Origin: JACQFK01 sp041482015
GTDB taxonomy: Bacteria; Planctomycetota; MHYJ01; JACPRB01
Assembly (NCBI GenBank): GCA_041482015.1
Contig: JBGPCZ010000001.1
Coordinates: 55,052-119,051, forward strand
Length of the DNA stretch: 64,000 nucleotides
Reading direction: 5' to 3'
Shown: positions 52,466 to 61,304 of the stretch, in pieces
Layout of the letters: every line of letters starts with the position of its first letter
Position numbering within the stretch: position 1 is the stretch's first letter
Notes under the pieces: generated by a model
Databases searched by the model: none
What the model was told of the DNA's origin: nothing
Seen by the model: the letters and a program-made list of their open reading frames with translations, nothing else
Made by a program: the position numbers and the translations under genes

Positions 52466-54718
52466 TCACGGGACGACGTGGATGGTGTTGTGGATGTCGT
52501 AATTGACGGGCGACTTGTCGGCCGCCGAGAGCTTGAAGGCGATCTTCATCTGCATGACCGGCTTCACGTCGTCGAGCTCCAGCGTCACCGTCCTCCCGTC
52601 CGCCGAGAGCTTCGCCGATTTAACCCCGACCGGATCGTGCGCATCGCCCTTCTTCTTGGGCGCGTCGGCGCTTTCGCGCGTGGAGTAGTCCCCTGACCCG
52701 TAGTTCGACGTCCAGTGATAGTTCCACACGGAGACCGAGTACCGATCCACGCTCTCGGCCGTCTCCCGGTCGAGCGTACCCGTGAAGGTAATGGACACGC
52801 CGGCCTTGGTCACGTGGAGCCCCGTCGGCATGGTCACCGGAGCGCCCGTGTAGCGCACGCGGTCGAACCCGCCTTCTCGCGCCGCGTTGGACTGCCACCC
52901 GCGGAGGCCCGCGACGTAAAGCTGGCCGTCCTTAGGGTTGAACCGCGGCCGCATCGCGCTCGAGGTGAACCGCACCGGGAACTTCACCACCCCGCCCTGT
53001 TTCTGGCCCTCGACGTCCTCCATCAACACCTTGAAGAGGCTCGACGTGCCGTACGACGTGTGAAGCAGGTCCCCTTTGAACGGGCCCCACTTCCCACTCG
53101 TGACCCACACCTGGCCGCCGCTCGAATTGTCGACGTCCTTGGGCATCCAGCAGATCGGCTTGGGCTGCTCCGAGGGGTCCGGCTTCCCCTTCGCGGAGTT
53201 GAGCGGGCGATGGGCCGAGTCGACGACGCCGTTGAAGCTGCCCGGCTTCACCCAGTGGAGCGGGCACTTCGGGACCCACGTGCCCTCGTTGTCGCCGCTC
53301 ACGACCTCGCCGTTGGGGCCGACGCCGATCCCGTTGTTCGCGCGGAACCCGGTCGCGTAGACGTCGAGCCTCGAGCCGTCCTTCGAGACCTTGAGGATGC
53401 AGCCATGGTGCGCCGTGATCTTGTTGAATCCCCCGCCGCCCGACCGCACCGGGCTGTTGAAGCCGAAATAGAAGTTCCCCAGCGGGTCGGTCTGCAGGTC
53501 GAAGCAGAACGTGTGGAACGCCGTCGTGAGCTCCCAGTCGTTGTTGAAGCACTCGTAGAAGTCCGCCTCGCCGTCCCCGTCGAGGTCGCGAAGACGCGTG
53601 ATTTGATCGTGACCGACCGTGTAGATCGTGTCGTCGACGATCCGCAGCCCGAGCGGCTGGTAGAGGCCCGTCGCGAAGCGCTTCCACGTCAGCTTCTCAA
53701 GCGTCTCGTCGATGCCCGAGACGATCCAGACGTCGCCGTCCCACGTGCAGACCGCCGCGCGCGTCCCGTCCGCGAAGAAATCCATCCCGCCCACGCGCAG
53801 GTTCGCATTCCAGGGATTCTTCTCGGGCAGCGTCAGCTTGTCGACCACGTACGCCGCCGTCTCTTTCGACAGGACTCCCTGCGTCACGACCGCCTCCGGC
53901 CACCGGGCGGGTCCGCCCTTCGGCGACGTCCTTACAAGGTCGGAAAACGGCTCCATCGCTCCGTTCGAGAGCAGCACCTTGACGCTCGCCGGCGCGACGC
54001 GCGCGGGAACCTGCAACCGCCACTCGCCCTCGACCTGCACGATCTTCACGCCGCCCTGCAGATCGACGCCCCCGACCTGGAGGTCCGGAGATGCCGTCGC
54101 GATCCTCATCTCAAGCGGAACCGTCGAGGCGCCCACGGTGAGCGATCGCACCAATGCCTTGAGCCCATCCTTTGATTCCAGCGACGGGCTCTCCAGGACG
54201 GGACATGCCCCCACCGTGTAGGAGAAGACCACCTGCCTGCCACGCAGATAAAGGCCCCGGTACTTGCCCCAATCCGCCGGGAGCGGACCGGGCGGAGGAA
54301 GCGGCGCAATCGAGTCGGCCCTCGGATCCTTGAAGCTGCCGTCCTTGGACCAGCCCGGCCCGTGCGGCGTCTGGAAGACCGCCGGGGCGGTCAGCGTCGG
54401 GCTCGGCCCGTGGGCGCCGTCGAAGATGACGCCGATGAACTTGATCGGGCTCCCGAGCCATCCTGCGGACAGGCGCAGGTTGTCGGAATCGAAGACGATC
54501 CCGTCGGACCAGTCGTCGGCGAGCTTGACCATGATCCCGCGCGCGGTGACGTCGCCATCGAAATTGCCGGTCCCGTTGTCGAACTTTGCGGCGGGCTTGG
54601 TGAGGACGGCGCAGGACAGGAACGGGCCGTAGTCCATGAGGGGCTTGCCCTTCTTCTTGTCCTGCGCGGGAGCCCCGAGCGGAAGCACCAGCAGGAATCC
54701 GAGCAGGTAAAGCTTCAT
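52466..54718 (-). CDS. Exported DUF6797-type beta-propeller protein
   Basis: 750 residues from the ATG at 54718; signal MKLYLLGFLLVLPLGAPAQ. Residues 25-125 match the DUF6797 domain (LMDYGPFLSCAVLTKPAAKFDNGTGNFDGDVTARG begins it, ending near GVIFDGAHGPSP). A central beta-propeller of PQQ-dehydrogenase type follows (DFFADGTRAAVCTWDGDVWIVSG, ITRLRDLDGDGEADFYECFNNDW, GPNGEVVSGDNEGTWVPKCPLHW). Similar planctomycete and verrucomicrobial proteins usually end in a cytochrome c domain; I see no CxxCH here, so this copy lacks its own haem. Exported; probably sugar-related. Confidence 0.8.
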   Translation of the reverse strand: MKLYLLGFLLVLPLGAPAQDKKKGKPLMDYGPFLSCAVLTKPAAKFDNGTGNFDGDVTARGIMVKLADDWSDGIVFDSDNLRLSAGWLGSPIKFIGVIFDGAHGPSPTLTAPAVFQTPHGPGWSKDGSFKDPRADSIAPLPPPGPLPADWGKYRGLYLRGRQVVFSYTVGACPVLESPSLESKDGLKALVRSLTVGASTVPLEMRIATASPDLQVGGVDLQGGVKIVQVEGEWRLQVPARVAPASVKVLLSNGAMEPFSDLVRTSPKGGPARWPEAVVTQGVLSKETAAYVVDKLTLPEKNPWNANLRVGGMDFFADGTRAAVCTWDGDVWIVSGIDETLEKLTWKRFATGLYQPLGLRIVDDTIYTVGHDQITRLRDLDGDGEADFYECFNNDWELTTAFHTFCFDLQTDPLGNFYFGFNSPVRSGGGGFNKITAHHGCILKVSKDGSRLDVYATGFRANNGIGVGPNGEVVSGDNEGTWVPKCPLHWVKPGSFNGVVDSAHRPLNSAKGKPDPSEQPKPICWMPKDVDNSSGGQVWVTSGKWGPFKGDLLHTSYGTSSLFKVLMEDVEGQKQGGVVKFPVRFTSSAMRPRFNPKDGQLYVAGLRGWQSNAAREGGFDRVRYTGAPVTMPTGLHVTKAGVSITFTGTLDRETAESVDRYSVSVWNYHWTSNYGSGDYSTRESADAPKKKGDAHDPVGVKSAKLSADGRTVTLELDDVKPVMQMKIAFKLSAADKSPVNYDIHNTIHVVP

Positions 54719-54792
54719 CGACGCATCTCCCAAGTACCCTTTTAGATAGACTCGTGTCGACGGAACGTGTCCAAGAAAGCGCCGCCACCCTA

Positions 54793-54798
54793 TATACT
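54793..54798 (+). promoter_or_regulatory. -10 box of the TPR lipoprotein gene
   Basis: TATACT ends 10 bases before the ATG at 54809, and no Shine-Dalgarno sequence lies in between. The -35 element is not clear. The transcript would be nearly leaderless. Confidence 0.45.
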
Positions 54799-54808
54799 CT
54801 CGCCAGGC

Positions 54809-55618
54809 ATGCCAAAGCTCCCCCTGGCGCTCCTCCTCCTGGCCGGTTGCGCCTCCACGCCAGCTCCGCAGCTCGATGGGGCCCTTTTGCCCGACCTCGG
54901 CGAGCCCGACGAGCCGCTCAGCGATTCCGAGAAGGGGGCCGGCCCCGACGCCTCGAAGCTGGCCCGCGCGCTCCTCTCCAGCACCGACCTGCTGGACCAT
55001 CACGTCATTTCGATCCTCCGCCATCACTGGCCGCTCACGCCGAAGTCCATCGAGTTGAACCTGCTGCTCGCGGAGGCCCATGCCCGGTTCGTCGACTCGC
55101 TCGACGTGAAGAAAAAGGAGGACCGGCTCCCGCACGAGCGCCACCGCACCGCGGGCCGCTTCCACGCCGCCGAGGCGCTACAGGTCAACCCCGAGTCCGG
55201 CCCGGCGCGATACTGGCAGGGCGTCCTTCTCCTCTACTGCGCCGACGGCGAGCAGTCCTACGGGCGGCTCAAGGAGGCGCTGGCCGAGTTCGAGAAGGCG
55301 GAGCCGCTCGCAGGCAAAGTGGACGACGGGGGCCCGGCGCGGATGAGGGGGCGCATCTACCAGGAGACGCCCGGGCTCCTCGGCGGGTCGAATTCAAAAG
55401 CCATCGAGTGTTACCGGAGGTCCCTGGGGATCGCGCCCGGCCGTCTGAAGACGCGGCTGTGGCTCGCGGAGACGCTTCTCGCCGACAAGCAGGCCGAGCC
55501 GGCACGCGCCGAGCTCGAGACGATCCTCAAGGCACCGGAGCAGGTCCGCAAGCCTACCGAGGACGCCGACGTGCGCCGGAGGGCGAAGGCGCTCCTCGAA
55601 AAGATTTCTTCGAAGTAG
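54809..55618 (+). CDS. TPR-like lipoprotein
   Basis: 269 residues. The chosen ATG gives MPKLPLALLLLAGC, a lipoprotein signal with Cys14; an in-frame ATG 14 codons earlier would lie upstream of the -10 box. Residues about 75-265 form helical hairpins of TPR type (AEALQVNPESGPARYWQGVLLLY, AIECYRRSLGIAPGRLKTRLWLAETLL). It probably acts as an assembly scaffold at the membrane. No catalytic motif. Its stop is 3 bases from the stop of the convergent hydrolase gene. Confidence 0.75.
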   Translation: MPKLPLALLLLAGCASTPAPQLDGALLPDLGEPDEPLSDSEKGAGPDASKLARALLSSTDLLDHHVISILRHHWPLTPKSIELNLLLAEAHARFVDSLDVKKKEDRLPHERHRTAGRFHAAEALQVNPESGPARYWQGVLLLYCADGEQSYGRLKEALAEFEKAEPLAGKVDDGGPARMRGRIYQETPGLLGGSNSKAIECYRRSLGIAPGRLKTRLWLAETLLADKQAEPARAELETILKAPEQVRKPTEDADVRRRAKALLEKISSK

Positions 55619-55621
55619 CCG

Positions 55622-56473
55622 CTACGCCTGGCCGCAGGTCTGTTTCTGCTTTCCGAGCCCGTCGATCGAAAGCTCCATGACGTCCCCGGCCTTGAGATAG
55701 ATCGGCGACGGCTTCTGACCGAGCCCCACGCCGGGCGGCGTCCCCGTCGTGATCACGTCCCCCGGCTCCAGCACCATGAACTGGCTGAGGTACCACACAA
55801 GATGGGCGACGTTGAAGACCATCGTCTTCGTATTCCCCGTCTGCATCCGCTTGCCGTTCACATCGAGCGACATCGCGAGACCCTGCGGATCGGGAATCTC
55901 GTCGGCGGTCACCAGCCACGGGCCGAGCGGGTTGAACGTCTCCGCGCTCTTCCCCTTGTCCCACTGCCCGCCGCGCTCCAGCTGGAAACTCCGTTCCGAG
56001 ACGTCGTTCGAAACGCAGTATCCCGCGACGTGGGCGAGCGCCTTGTCTTTCGAATCGATGTACCGCGCGGTCTTCCCGATGACGACGCCGAGCTCGACCT
56101 CCCAGTCGGTCTTCTGGCTTCCACGCGGGATGAGGACGGTGTCATAAGGGCCGACGACGGCGTTCGACGCCTTCATGAAGAGCACGGGCTCGGGCGGGAT
56201 CGGCATCCCCGACTCCTTCGCGTGGTCGGCGTAGTTGAGGCCGATGCCGATCACTTTCCACGGGCGCGCGACGGGCGCACCGATGCGCTTCCCGGTCGTG
56301 TCGACCGCCGGGAGTCCGCCCTTCGCGACGATCCCCTTGAGACGCTCGAGGCCGCCGCCCTCGAAGAACGCGCCGTCGAAGTCCTTCACGTGGGCCGAGA
56401 CGTCGAGCGTCTTGCCGTCGACCAGGACCGCGGGTTTTTCCCTGCCGGCTTCACCGATGCGAATCAGTTTCAT
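55622..56473 (-). CDS. Fumarylacetoacetate hydrolase (FAH) family protein
   Basis: 283 residues, the normal length for the 2-keto-4-pentenoate hydratase / 2,4-diketo-3-deoxy-sugar-acid hydrolase branch. Motifs: IGIGLNYADHAKE, PVLFMKASNAVVGP, DWEVELGVVIGK (the E-x-E metal ligands), GYCVSNDVSERSFQ and GDVITTGTPPGVGLG. It has no signal peptide, so it is cytoplasmic. It would cleave or hydrate a 2-keto acid. It shares a divergent promoter region with the aminotransferase gene; its own -10 (TATAAT) ends 8 bases before the ATG, giving a leaderless transcript. Confidence 0.9.
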   Translation of the reverse strand: MKLIRIGEAGREKPAVLVDGKTLDVSAHVKDFDGAFFEGGGLERLKGIVAKGGLPAVDTTGKRIGAPVARPWKVIGIGLNYADHAKESGMPIPPEPVLFMKASNAVVGPYDTVLIPRGSQKTDWEVELGVVIGKTARYIDSKDKALAHVAGYCVSNDVSERSFQLERGGQWDKGKSAETFNPLGPWLVTADEIPDPQGLAMSLDVNGKRMQTGNTKTMVFNVAHLVWYLSQFMVLEPGDVITTGTPPGVGLGQKPSPIYLKAGDVMELSIDGLGKQKQTCGQA

Positions 56474-56481
56474 GGGCGCCG

Positions 56482-56509
56482 ATTATACTCCCCCGCGCCG
56501 AGGCCGCAA
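56482..56509 (-). promoter_or_regulatory. Promoter of the FAH-family gene (leaderless)
   Basis: On the minus strand TTGCGG (56509-56504), 16 bases, TATAAT (56487-56482), then 8 bases to the ATG at 56473. Its -35 directly abuts the -35 of the divergent aminotransferase promoter. Confidence 0.6.
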
Positions 56510-56538
56510 TTGACTTCGATTTCCCGCGCGTCTATACT
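56510..56538 (+). promoter_or_regulatory. Promoter of the class III aminotransferase gene
   Basis: TTGACT (56510-56515), 17 bases, TATACT (56533-56538): the best sigma-70-like promoter in the window. The ATG at 56550 is 11 bases after the -10 box, so the leader is about 5 bases and lacks a ribosome site. Confidence 0.7.
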
Positions 56539-56549
56539 CGCCCGCTCAT

Positions 56550-57926
56550 ATGGGATTCGACATCCTCAAGCTCTTCCACGAGCGCCTCGGGGAAAACTAC
56601 AAGCTCCACACGAAACACATCAACCCGGCCTGGTCGAAGGTCTCCCAGCTGACCGGCTACGACAAGGTCTACGCGAAGGCCGAAGGCTGCTATCTCTACG
56701 ACCTCGACGGCAAGCGGTACTTTGATTGCGTCTCCGGCTTCTGCGTCTCGAACATCGGGCACAACCACCCGGTCCTCCGCAAGGCGCTCCAGGAGGCGCT
56801 GAGCGAATGCCTTCCGAACCTGCTGCAGCTCGACTGTTCACTGCTCTCGGGGTTACTCGCCGAGGCCCTCGTCCAGAGGATCCCGTGGCTCGACCGGGTC
56901 TACTTCGGGAACTCAGGCTCCGAGGCGATTGAGACCGCACTCAAGTTCGCGCGGTGCGCCACGGGCCGGAAGAGGATCCTCTACGCCGACCACTCGTACC
57001 ATGGCGTCTCGTATGGCGCGCTCTCCGTCACGGGCCACGCGATGTGGCGCGAGGGGTTCGAGCCGCTCGTGCCCGGGATGGAAGCCGTCCCCTTTGGCGA
57101 CACGGCGGCGGTCGAGCGGGAGCTCGCGAAGGGCGACGTCGCGGGCATCCTGCTGGAACCGATCCAGGTCGGCGCTGGAATCATCCTCCCGCCCGACGGC
57201 TACTTCGCGCGCGTGCAGGAGCTCTGCCGGAAGCACAAGACGCTCTTCCTCATGGACGAGATCCACACGGGGCTCGGGCGGACCGGGACCTTCCTTGCCT
57301 CCGAGCAGTGGAAGATCGAGCCCGACATCGTCTGCCTGTCGAAGGGCTTGAGCGGCGCCATGGTTCCGGTCTCGGCCGTCGTGACCCGGAAGGAGATCAT
57401 CAAGGGGGTTTACTCGCGGCTCGACCGCAGCTTCGTCCACGCGTCGACGTTCATGGGCAACAACCTCGCGATGGTCTCGGGCCTCGCGACGCTCCACGTG
57501 CTCGACGACGAGAAGCTTCTCCCCCGCTGCCGCGAGATGGGCGACTACCTGATGGCCTCGCTCAAGCCATTTGAGAAGAAGTACGAGCTCGTCAAGGAAG
57601 TCCGCGGGCGCGGCCTGCTCCTCGGAATGGAATTCGCCGAGCCCAAGTCGTTCATGCTCCGGCAGGCCTGGTCGATGATGCACAAGATCAACCCGGGCCT
57701 CTTCGCACAGGCGTTCACCATCCCGCTCATGGAGAAGCATGCGATCATGACCCAGGTGGCGGGCCACAACGAGGACGTGCTCAAGGTGGCGCCCGCGCTT
57801 GTCGTCACGAAGGACGACATCGACTTCTTCACGCGGTCGCTGGACGAGGTGCTCGCGGCCGCCCACTCCTTCCCCGGCCCCTTCTGGGAAGTCGGCTCGC
57901 GGCTGGCCAAGAACGCGCTGTTCTAG
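56550..57926 (+). CDS. Class III PLP aminotransferase, possibly hopanoid HpnO
   Basis: 458 residues. Class III signatures: GNSGSEAIETALKFAR (phosphate-binding), DHSYHGVSYGALSVTG, FLMDEIHTGLGRTG and the PLP lysine Lys265 in CLSKGLSGAMVPVSA. Ornithine/acetylornithine-type enzymes are about 400 residues; this is longer and has an unusual N-terminus (MGFDILKLFHERLGENYKLH). HpnO, which makes 35-aminobacteriohopanetriol, belongs to this class, and squalene-hopene cyclase and IspH lie within 6 kb. I therefore consider HpnO the best guess, though a general aminotransferase is not excluded. Cytoplasmic; its own strong promoter. Confidence 0.75.
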   Translation: MGFDILKLFHERLGENYKLHTKHINPAWSKVSQLTGYDKVYAKAEGCYLYDLDGKRYFDCVSGFCVSNIGHNHPVLRKALQEALSECLPNLLQLDCSLLSGLLAEALVQRIPWLDRVYFGNSGSEAIETALKFARCATGRKRILYADHSYHGVSYGALSVTGHAMWREGFEPLVPGMEAVPFGDTAAVERELAKGDVAGILLEPIQVGAGIILPPDGYFARVQELCRKHKTLFLMDEIHTGLGRTGTFLASEQWKIEPDIVCLSKGLSGAMVPVSAVVTRKEIIKGVYSRLDRSFVHASTFMGNNLAMVSGLATLHVLDDEKLLPRCREMGDYLMASLKPFEKKYELVKEVRGRGLLLGMEFAEPKSFMLRQAWSMMHKINPGLFAQAFTIPLMEKHAIMTQVAGHNEDVLKVAPALVVTKDDIDFFTRSLDEVLAAAHSFPGPFWEVGSRLAKNALF

Positions 57927-57934
57927 CCTGGCCC

Positions 57935-60481
57935 CTATTCGTACGTCACGGCCTCCAGGATATTCAGCGACGCCGCTCTCCTTGCCGGCAGGATGCTCGC
58001 GACGGCCCCAAGGACGAGCGTGGAGCCCAGCGCCGTCCCCACGGTCCCCCACGGCACCGTGAGCGGCATCTGGTAGCCCATGATCTGGAAGACGTGAAGC
58101 GCCACCGGCCACTTGGCCGCCGCGAGGCCGAGCGCCACCCCCAGCACCCCGCCCACGACCGCGATGAAGAGCGACTCGATCAGCACCATGCCCCCGACCT
58201 GCCCGCGGGTCATCCCCACCGCGCGCAGCAGCCCCAGTTCGCGCGTCCGCCGCAGGACCGAGATCAGAAGGGTGTTCACGATCCCAAGAAAGCCGATCAC
58301 CATCGAGACCGCCACCGGGACACTCGTGAACCGAAGCGTCCGGTCGAGCATCACGTCGCCCAGCCGTTTGAAATCGGCCACGTCATAGACGAAGAGCGTG
58401 TATCGGCCCTGGATCGTCTCTTTTACCCGCGACCTGACGTCCTCCGCGGGCGCCCCTTTCACGAACTTGATCTCGAGATAGGAGATCGACGGGTCCTCCC
58501 AGAGATCCGCGTAGACCGTGCGGTCCATGTAGACCACGCCCTGGGGCCAGGCATAGTCCTCGTAGGTATCGAGCACCGTGAACCGACGCGACCCCTTGAG
58601 GGTCCGGAGTTCGATGGAGTCGCCGATGTTCAATCCGTGCAGCCCCGCGAGATTCCCGGAGACCACGACGCCCTTCCCCGAAAGGAGGTCCGGGAGCCGG
58701 CCGGGGCGCACGAATCCCGTCCCGCCGCGCCTGGCCTGCATCCGCGCGTAGCGCTCCATCTCCACTCCGAAGACCATGACGTCGCGCTCGCCGTACTCCT
58801 GGAGCGCCTCGCGGACGCCGTACGTGAAGTCGACCCCCTCCAGCGCCTCGATCTTCGGCCGGAGGTCCTCCGGCAACCGGGTGCCCGTGTAAATCGTCGC
58901 ATTGTAGTCCGTCCCGCTCACCTGGCAGTCGAACGGGAGCGCCTCCTCCAGCCACTCGGCGCCGCGGACCTTGAATCCCAGGATGATCGAAGCGGTCGTC
59001 ACCATCATGGCGACGGCGCCGGCCATCGTGATCACCGTCAGGGCCGTCCGCTGCGGCGCGCGCGCCAGGTTGTCGGCCCCCAGGACGCCGCCGATCCGGA
59101 AGCAGCGGCCCAGGAGCGGCCGCGCGAGGCGCGACGTCCAGAGGGTGACCTGGGGCAGGAGCAGCGCCACCCCCGAGAACGCGAGGACGCAGGCCACGAG
59201 GCCCACGTTCTCAAACCTCAGGGTCCCGGCCACGAGCGCCCCCGCGAGGACGACCAGCACGGCGCCGGCCGCGAACGACCGGCGGTATCCCGGCGCCCGG
59301 CCCGCGAGGAACGTCGACTGCCGGAGCATCTCCACCGGCGCGATCGACATCGCCTGCCGCCCGGGGAGAAACGCCGCCACGAACGACGTGAGCGTGCCGA
59401 ACGCGAGGCCCTGGACCAGCGTCCGCGGGAGCACCGTGATCTCCCCCACGTCCGCGACCAGCATGAGCTGGTTCACCTCCCCGGCGGTCATCCCCAGCAG
59501 CAGCCACGCGAGCCCCACTCCCATCCCCGCGCCGAGCGCGGAGCCGACGAGACCGACGGCCGACCATTCCAGGAGGATCACCCGGAAAACCTGGCCCCGG
59601 GTCGCGCCGATCGATCGGAGCGTCCCGATCTCGCGGACCCGCTCGAACACCGAGATCGTGACCGAGTTGTAGATGATGAAGACCGCGACGAGCAGCGCGA
59701 TCACGCTGATCCCCGTCATGGCCTTGATGCGGGTAAGCGCCTCCTCGAGGAACGAATTCTGCATCGGCGGGGGCTGGACCGTGTACTCCGGTCCCAGGGC
59801 CTCGCGCAGCCGGCGTGCCGCCGCCTCCACGTCCCCCTCGACCATCACCTCGATGCGATCGAAGCGGCCCGGCTTCCTGAAGAGACGTTGCGCCGTCTTC
59901 ACGTGCATCACCGCGAGGTTTCCCCCGAAGACCTGCGCCGCGCCCTCGTCGGGCACCACCGCGGCCACCAGGACCGCCCGATGCCCGTCGGGCGTGTCGA
60001 TCAGGAACTTCGACCCGGGCTTGTATCCCCGCTTCGCCGCGAACGACTTCGGGATCACGACCGCCTCGCCCAGCAGGAACGCGAGCGGATTGACCCGGGG
60101 CTTCTCGCCCTCGACGGATTCCCATCGCCGGAACTGCGCCTCGCGCTGGAAGTCGAGGCCGAGCACCATCAGGCTCTCCTTGGAACCGGGCAGCGTCGTC
60201 CCGAGTTGCAGCACCGGCGCGGCCCTGACTCCCGGGACCGCGTCGATCTTCGCGAGCGCCTCCTCCTCGACCCCGAGCATCCGCCCGCGGACGACCTGGA
60301 GCTGCGCGTTCCCCGACAGCTTCTTCACCGTGCGCCGGAAGGACGCCTCGGCGCTGCTGTTGGAGACCTCGACCGAGACGAAGAGCGCGACGCCGAGCGC
60401 GACGGAGAGCAGGCTCAGAAGGACCCTGATGGGGTGCTTGTGGATGTAGCGCCACGAGAAATACCGGAGGAGCACCTTCAT
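57935..60481 (-). CDS. ABC transporter permease, FtsX/MacB-type double module
   Basis: 848 residues from the ATG at 60481. It has two copies of the MacB-periplasmic-plus-FtsX unit: an N-terminal helix (PIRVLLSLLSVALGVALFVSVE), a periplasmic domain, then three helices with IGTLRSIGATRGQVFRVILLEW; the second unit ends ELGLLRAVGMTRGQVGGMVLIESL and ILPARRAASLNILEAVTYE. This is the layout of type VII / LolCE-like mechanotransmission systems, which move lipoproteins, lipids or signals without crossing the bilayer themselves. It is 31 bases downstream of its ATPase. Between the aminotransferase and IspH/SHC genes, a lipid such as a hopanoid is a possible cargo (inference). Confidence 0.9.
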   Translation of the reverse strand: MKVLLRYFSWRYIHKHPIRVLLSLLSVALGVALFVSVEVSNSSAEASFRRTVKKLSGNAQLQVVRGRMLGVEEEALAKIDAVPGVRAAPVLQLGTTLPGSKESLMVLGLDFQREAQFRRWESVEGEKPRVNPLAFLLGEAVVIPKSFAAKRGYKPGSKFLIDTPDGHRAVLVAAVVPDEGAAQVFGGNLAVMHVKTAQRLFRKPGRFDRIEVMVEGDVEAAARRLREALGPEYTVQPPPMQNSFLEEALTRIKAMTGISVIALLVAVFIIYNSVTISVFERVREIGTLRSIGATRGQVFRVILLEWSAVGLVGSALGAGMGVGLAWLLLGMTAGEVNQLMLVADVGEITVLPRTLVQGLAFGTLTSFVAAFLPGRQAMSIAPVEMLRQSTFLAGRAPGYRRSFAAGAVLVVLAGALVAGTLRFENVGLVACVLAFSGVALLLPQVTLWTSRLARPLLGRCFRIGGVLGADNLARAPQRTALTVITMAGAVAMMVTTASIILGFKVRGAEWLEEALPFDCQVSGTDYNATIYTGTRLPEDLRPKIEALEGVDFTYGVREALQEYGERDVMVFGVEMERYARMQARRGGTGFVRPGRLPDLLSGKGVVVSGNLAGLHGLNIGDSIELRTLKGSRRFTVLDTYEDYAWPQGVVYMDRTVYADLWEDPSISYLEIKFVKGAPAEDVRSRVKETIQGRYTLFVYDVADFKRLGDVMLDRTLRFTSVPVAVSMVIGFLGIVNTLLISVLRRTRELGLLRAVGMTRGQVGGMVLIESLFIAVVGGVLGVALGLAAAKWPVALHVFQIMGYQMPLTVPWGTVGTALGSTLVLGAVASILPARRAASLNILEAVTYE

Positions 60482-60512
60482 CGGGGATTCCCAAATCCCA
60501 CTGGGGAGGGCC

Positions 60513-61190
60513 TCACGTCTCAAGCTTTCCGTCGCGCAGCCGGATCGCCCGGGTGCCGTAGGTCGCCGCGCGCTCGTCGTGCGTGACGATGATGACGGTG
60601 CGCTCGCGGGCAATCTCCTGCAGGAGCCGGAGCACGCCGATGCCGGCGGCCGTGTCGAGGTTCCCGGTCGGCTCGTCCGCGAGCACCACCGCGGGCTCCG
60701 TCACGAGGGCGCGCGCGATCGCCACGCGCTGCATCTCGCCGCCGGAGAGCTCCTCCGGGTAGTGATCCAGCCGGTCGTCGAGACCCACGCGTTTCAGGAG
60801 CTCCAGCGCCCGGAGGCGCGCCGCATCGGAACGCCCCCCGTTCAGGAGCGCCGGGAGCGAGGTGTTCTGGACGATCGTGAGCGACGGGATGAGGTTGAAG
60901 AACTGGAAGACGAAGCCGACGGCGCGACGGCGCAGGAGCGTGAGCGCCGTGTCGTCCAGCCCGCGCGTGCCGAGCCCGTCGATGAGGACTTCCCCGTCGC
61001 TCGGGACGTCGAGACCGCCCGCCAGGTGGAGGAGCGTCGACTTTCCGGAGCCGCTCGGGCCCATGATGGTCGCGAACTCGCGGCGCCGGAAAGCGAGCGA
61101 AACGCCCGCCAGGGCAGCAACTGCGCGCCGTCCCTGCCGATATATCTTCCGGACGTCGCGGAACTCGATGACGGCGCCTTCTTCAGACAT
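60513..61190 (-). CDS. ABC transporter ATPase, LolD/MacB type
   Basis: 225 residues from the ATG at 61190; the open frame extends far upstream but only this part is conserved. Walker A GPSGSGKST, Q-loop FQFFNLIPSL, signature LSGGEMQR, Walker B VVLADEP and H-loop THDE are all intact. LolD/MacB-type ATPases pair with FtsX-like permeases such as the one encoded just downstream. No periplasmic adaptor (MacA-like) gene is in the window, which argues against a tripartite drug pump. Confidence 0.93.
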   Translation of the reverse strand: MSEEGAVIEFRDVRKIYRQGRRAVAALAGVSLAFRRREFATIMGPSGSGKSTLLHLAGGLDVPSDGEVLIDGLGTRGLDDTALTLLRRRAVGFVFQFFNLIPSLTIVQNTSLPALLNGGRSDAARLRALELLKRVGLDDRLDHYPEELSGGEMQRVAIARALVTEPAVVLADEPTGNLDTAAGIGVLRLLQEIARERTVIIVTHDERAATYGTRAIRLRDGKLET

Positions 61191-61265
61191 GGATCGCGAG
61201 GCGAGGATAGCACCGGCGCCCCCAACTTTCCAGCGCCGTCTCCGGAGCGCAATTGCGAACTCGGG

Positions 61266-61294
61266 TTGCGCGGGCGGCCGATCCGTGATAGACT
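61266..61294 (+). promoter_or_regulatory. Promoter of ispH (leaderless)
   Basis: TTGCGC (61266-61271), 17 bases, TAGACT (61289-61294), then 10 bases to the GTG at 61305. The predicted transcript starts about 4 bases before the start codon and has no ribosome site. Confidence 0.55.
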
Positions 61295-61304
61295 CGGAGA
61301 TCTC

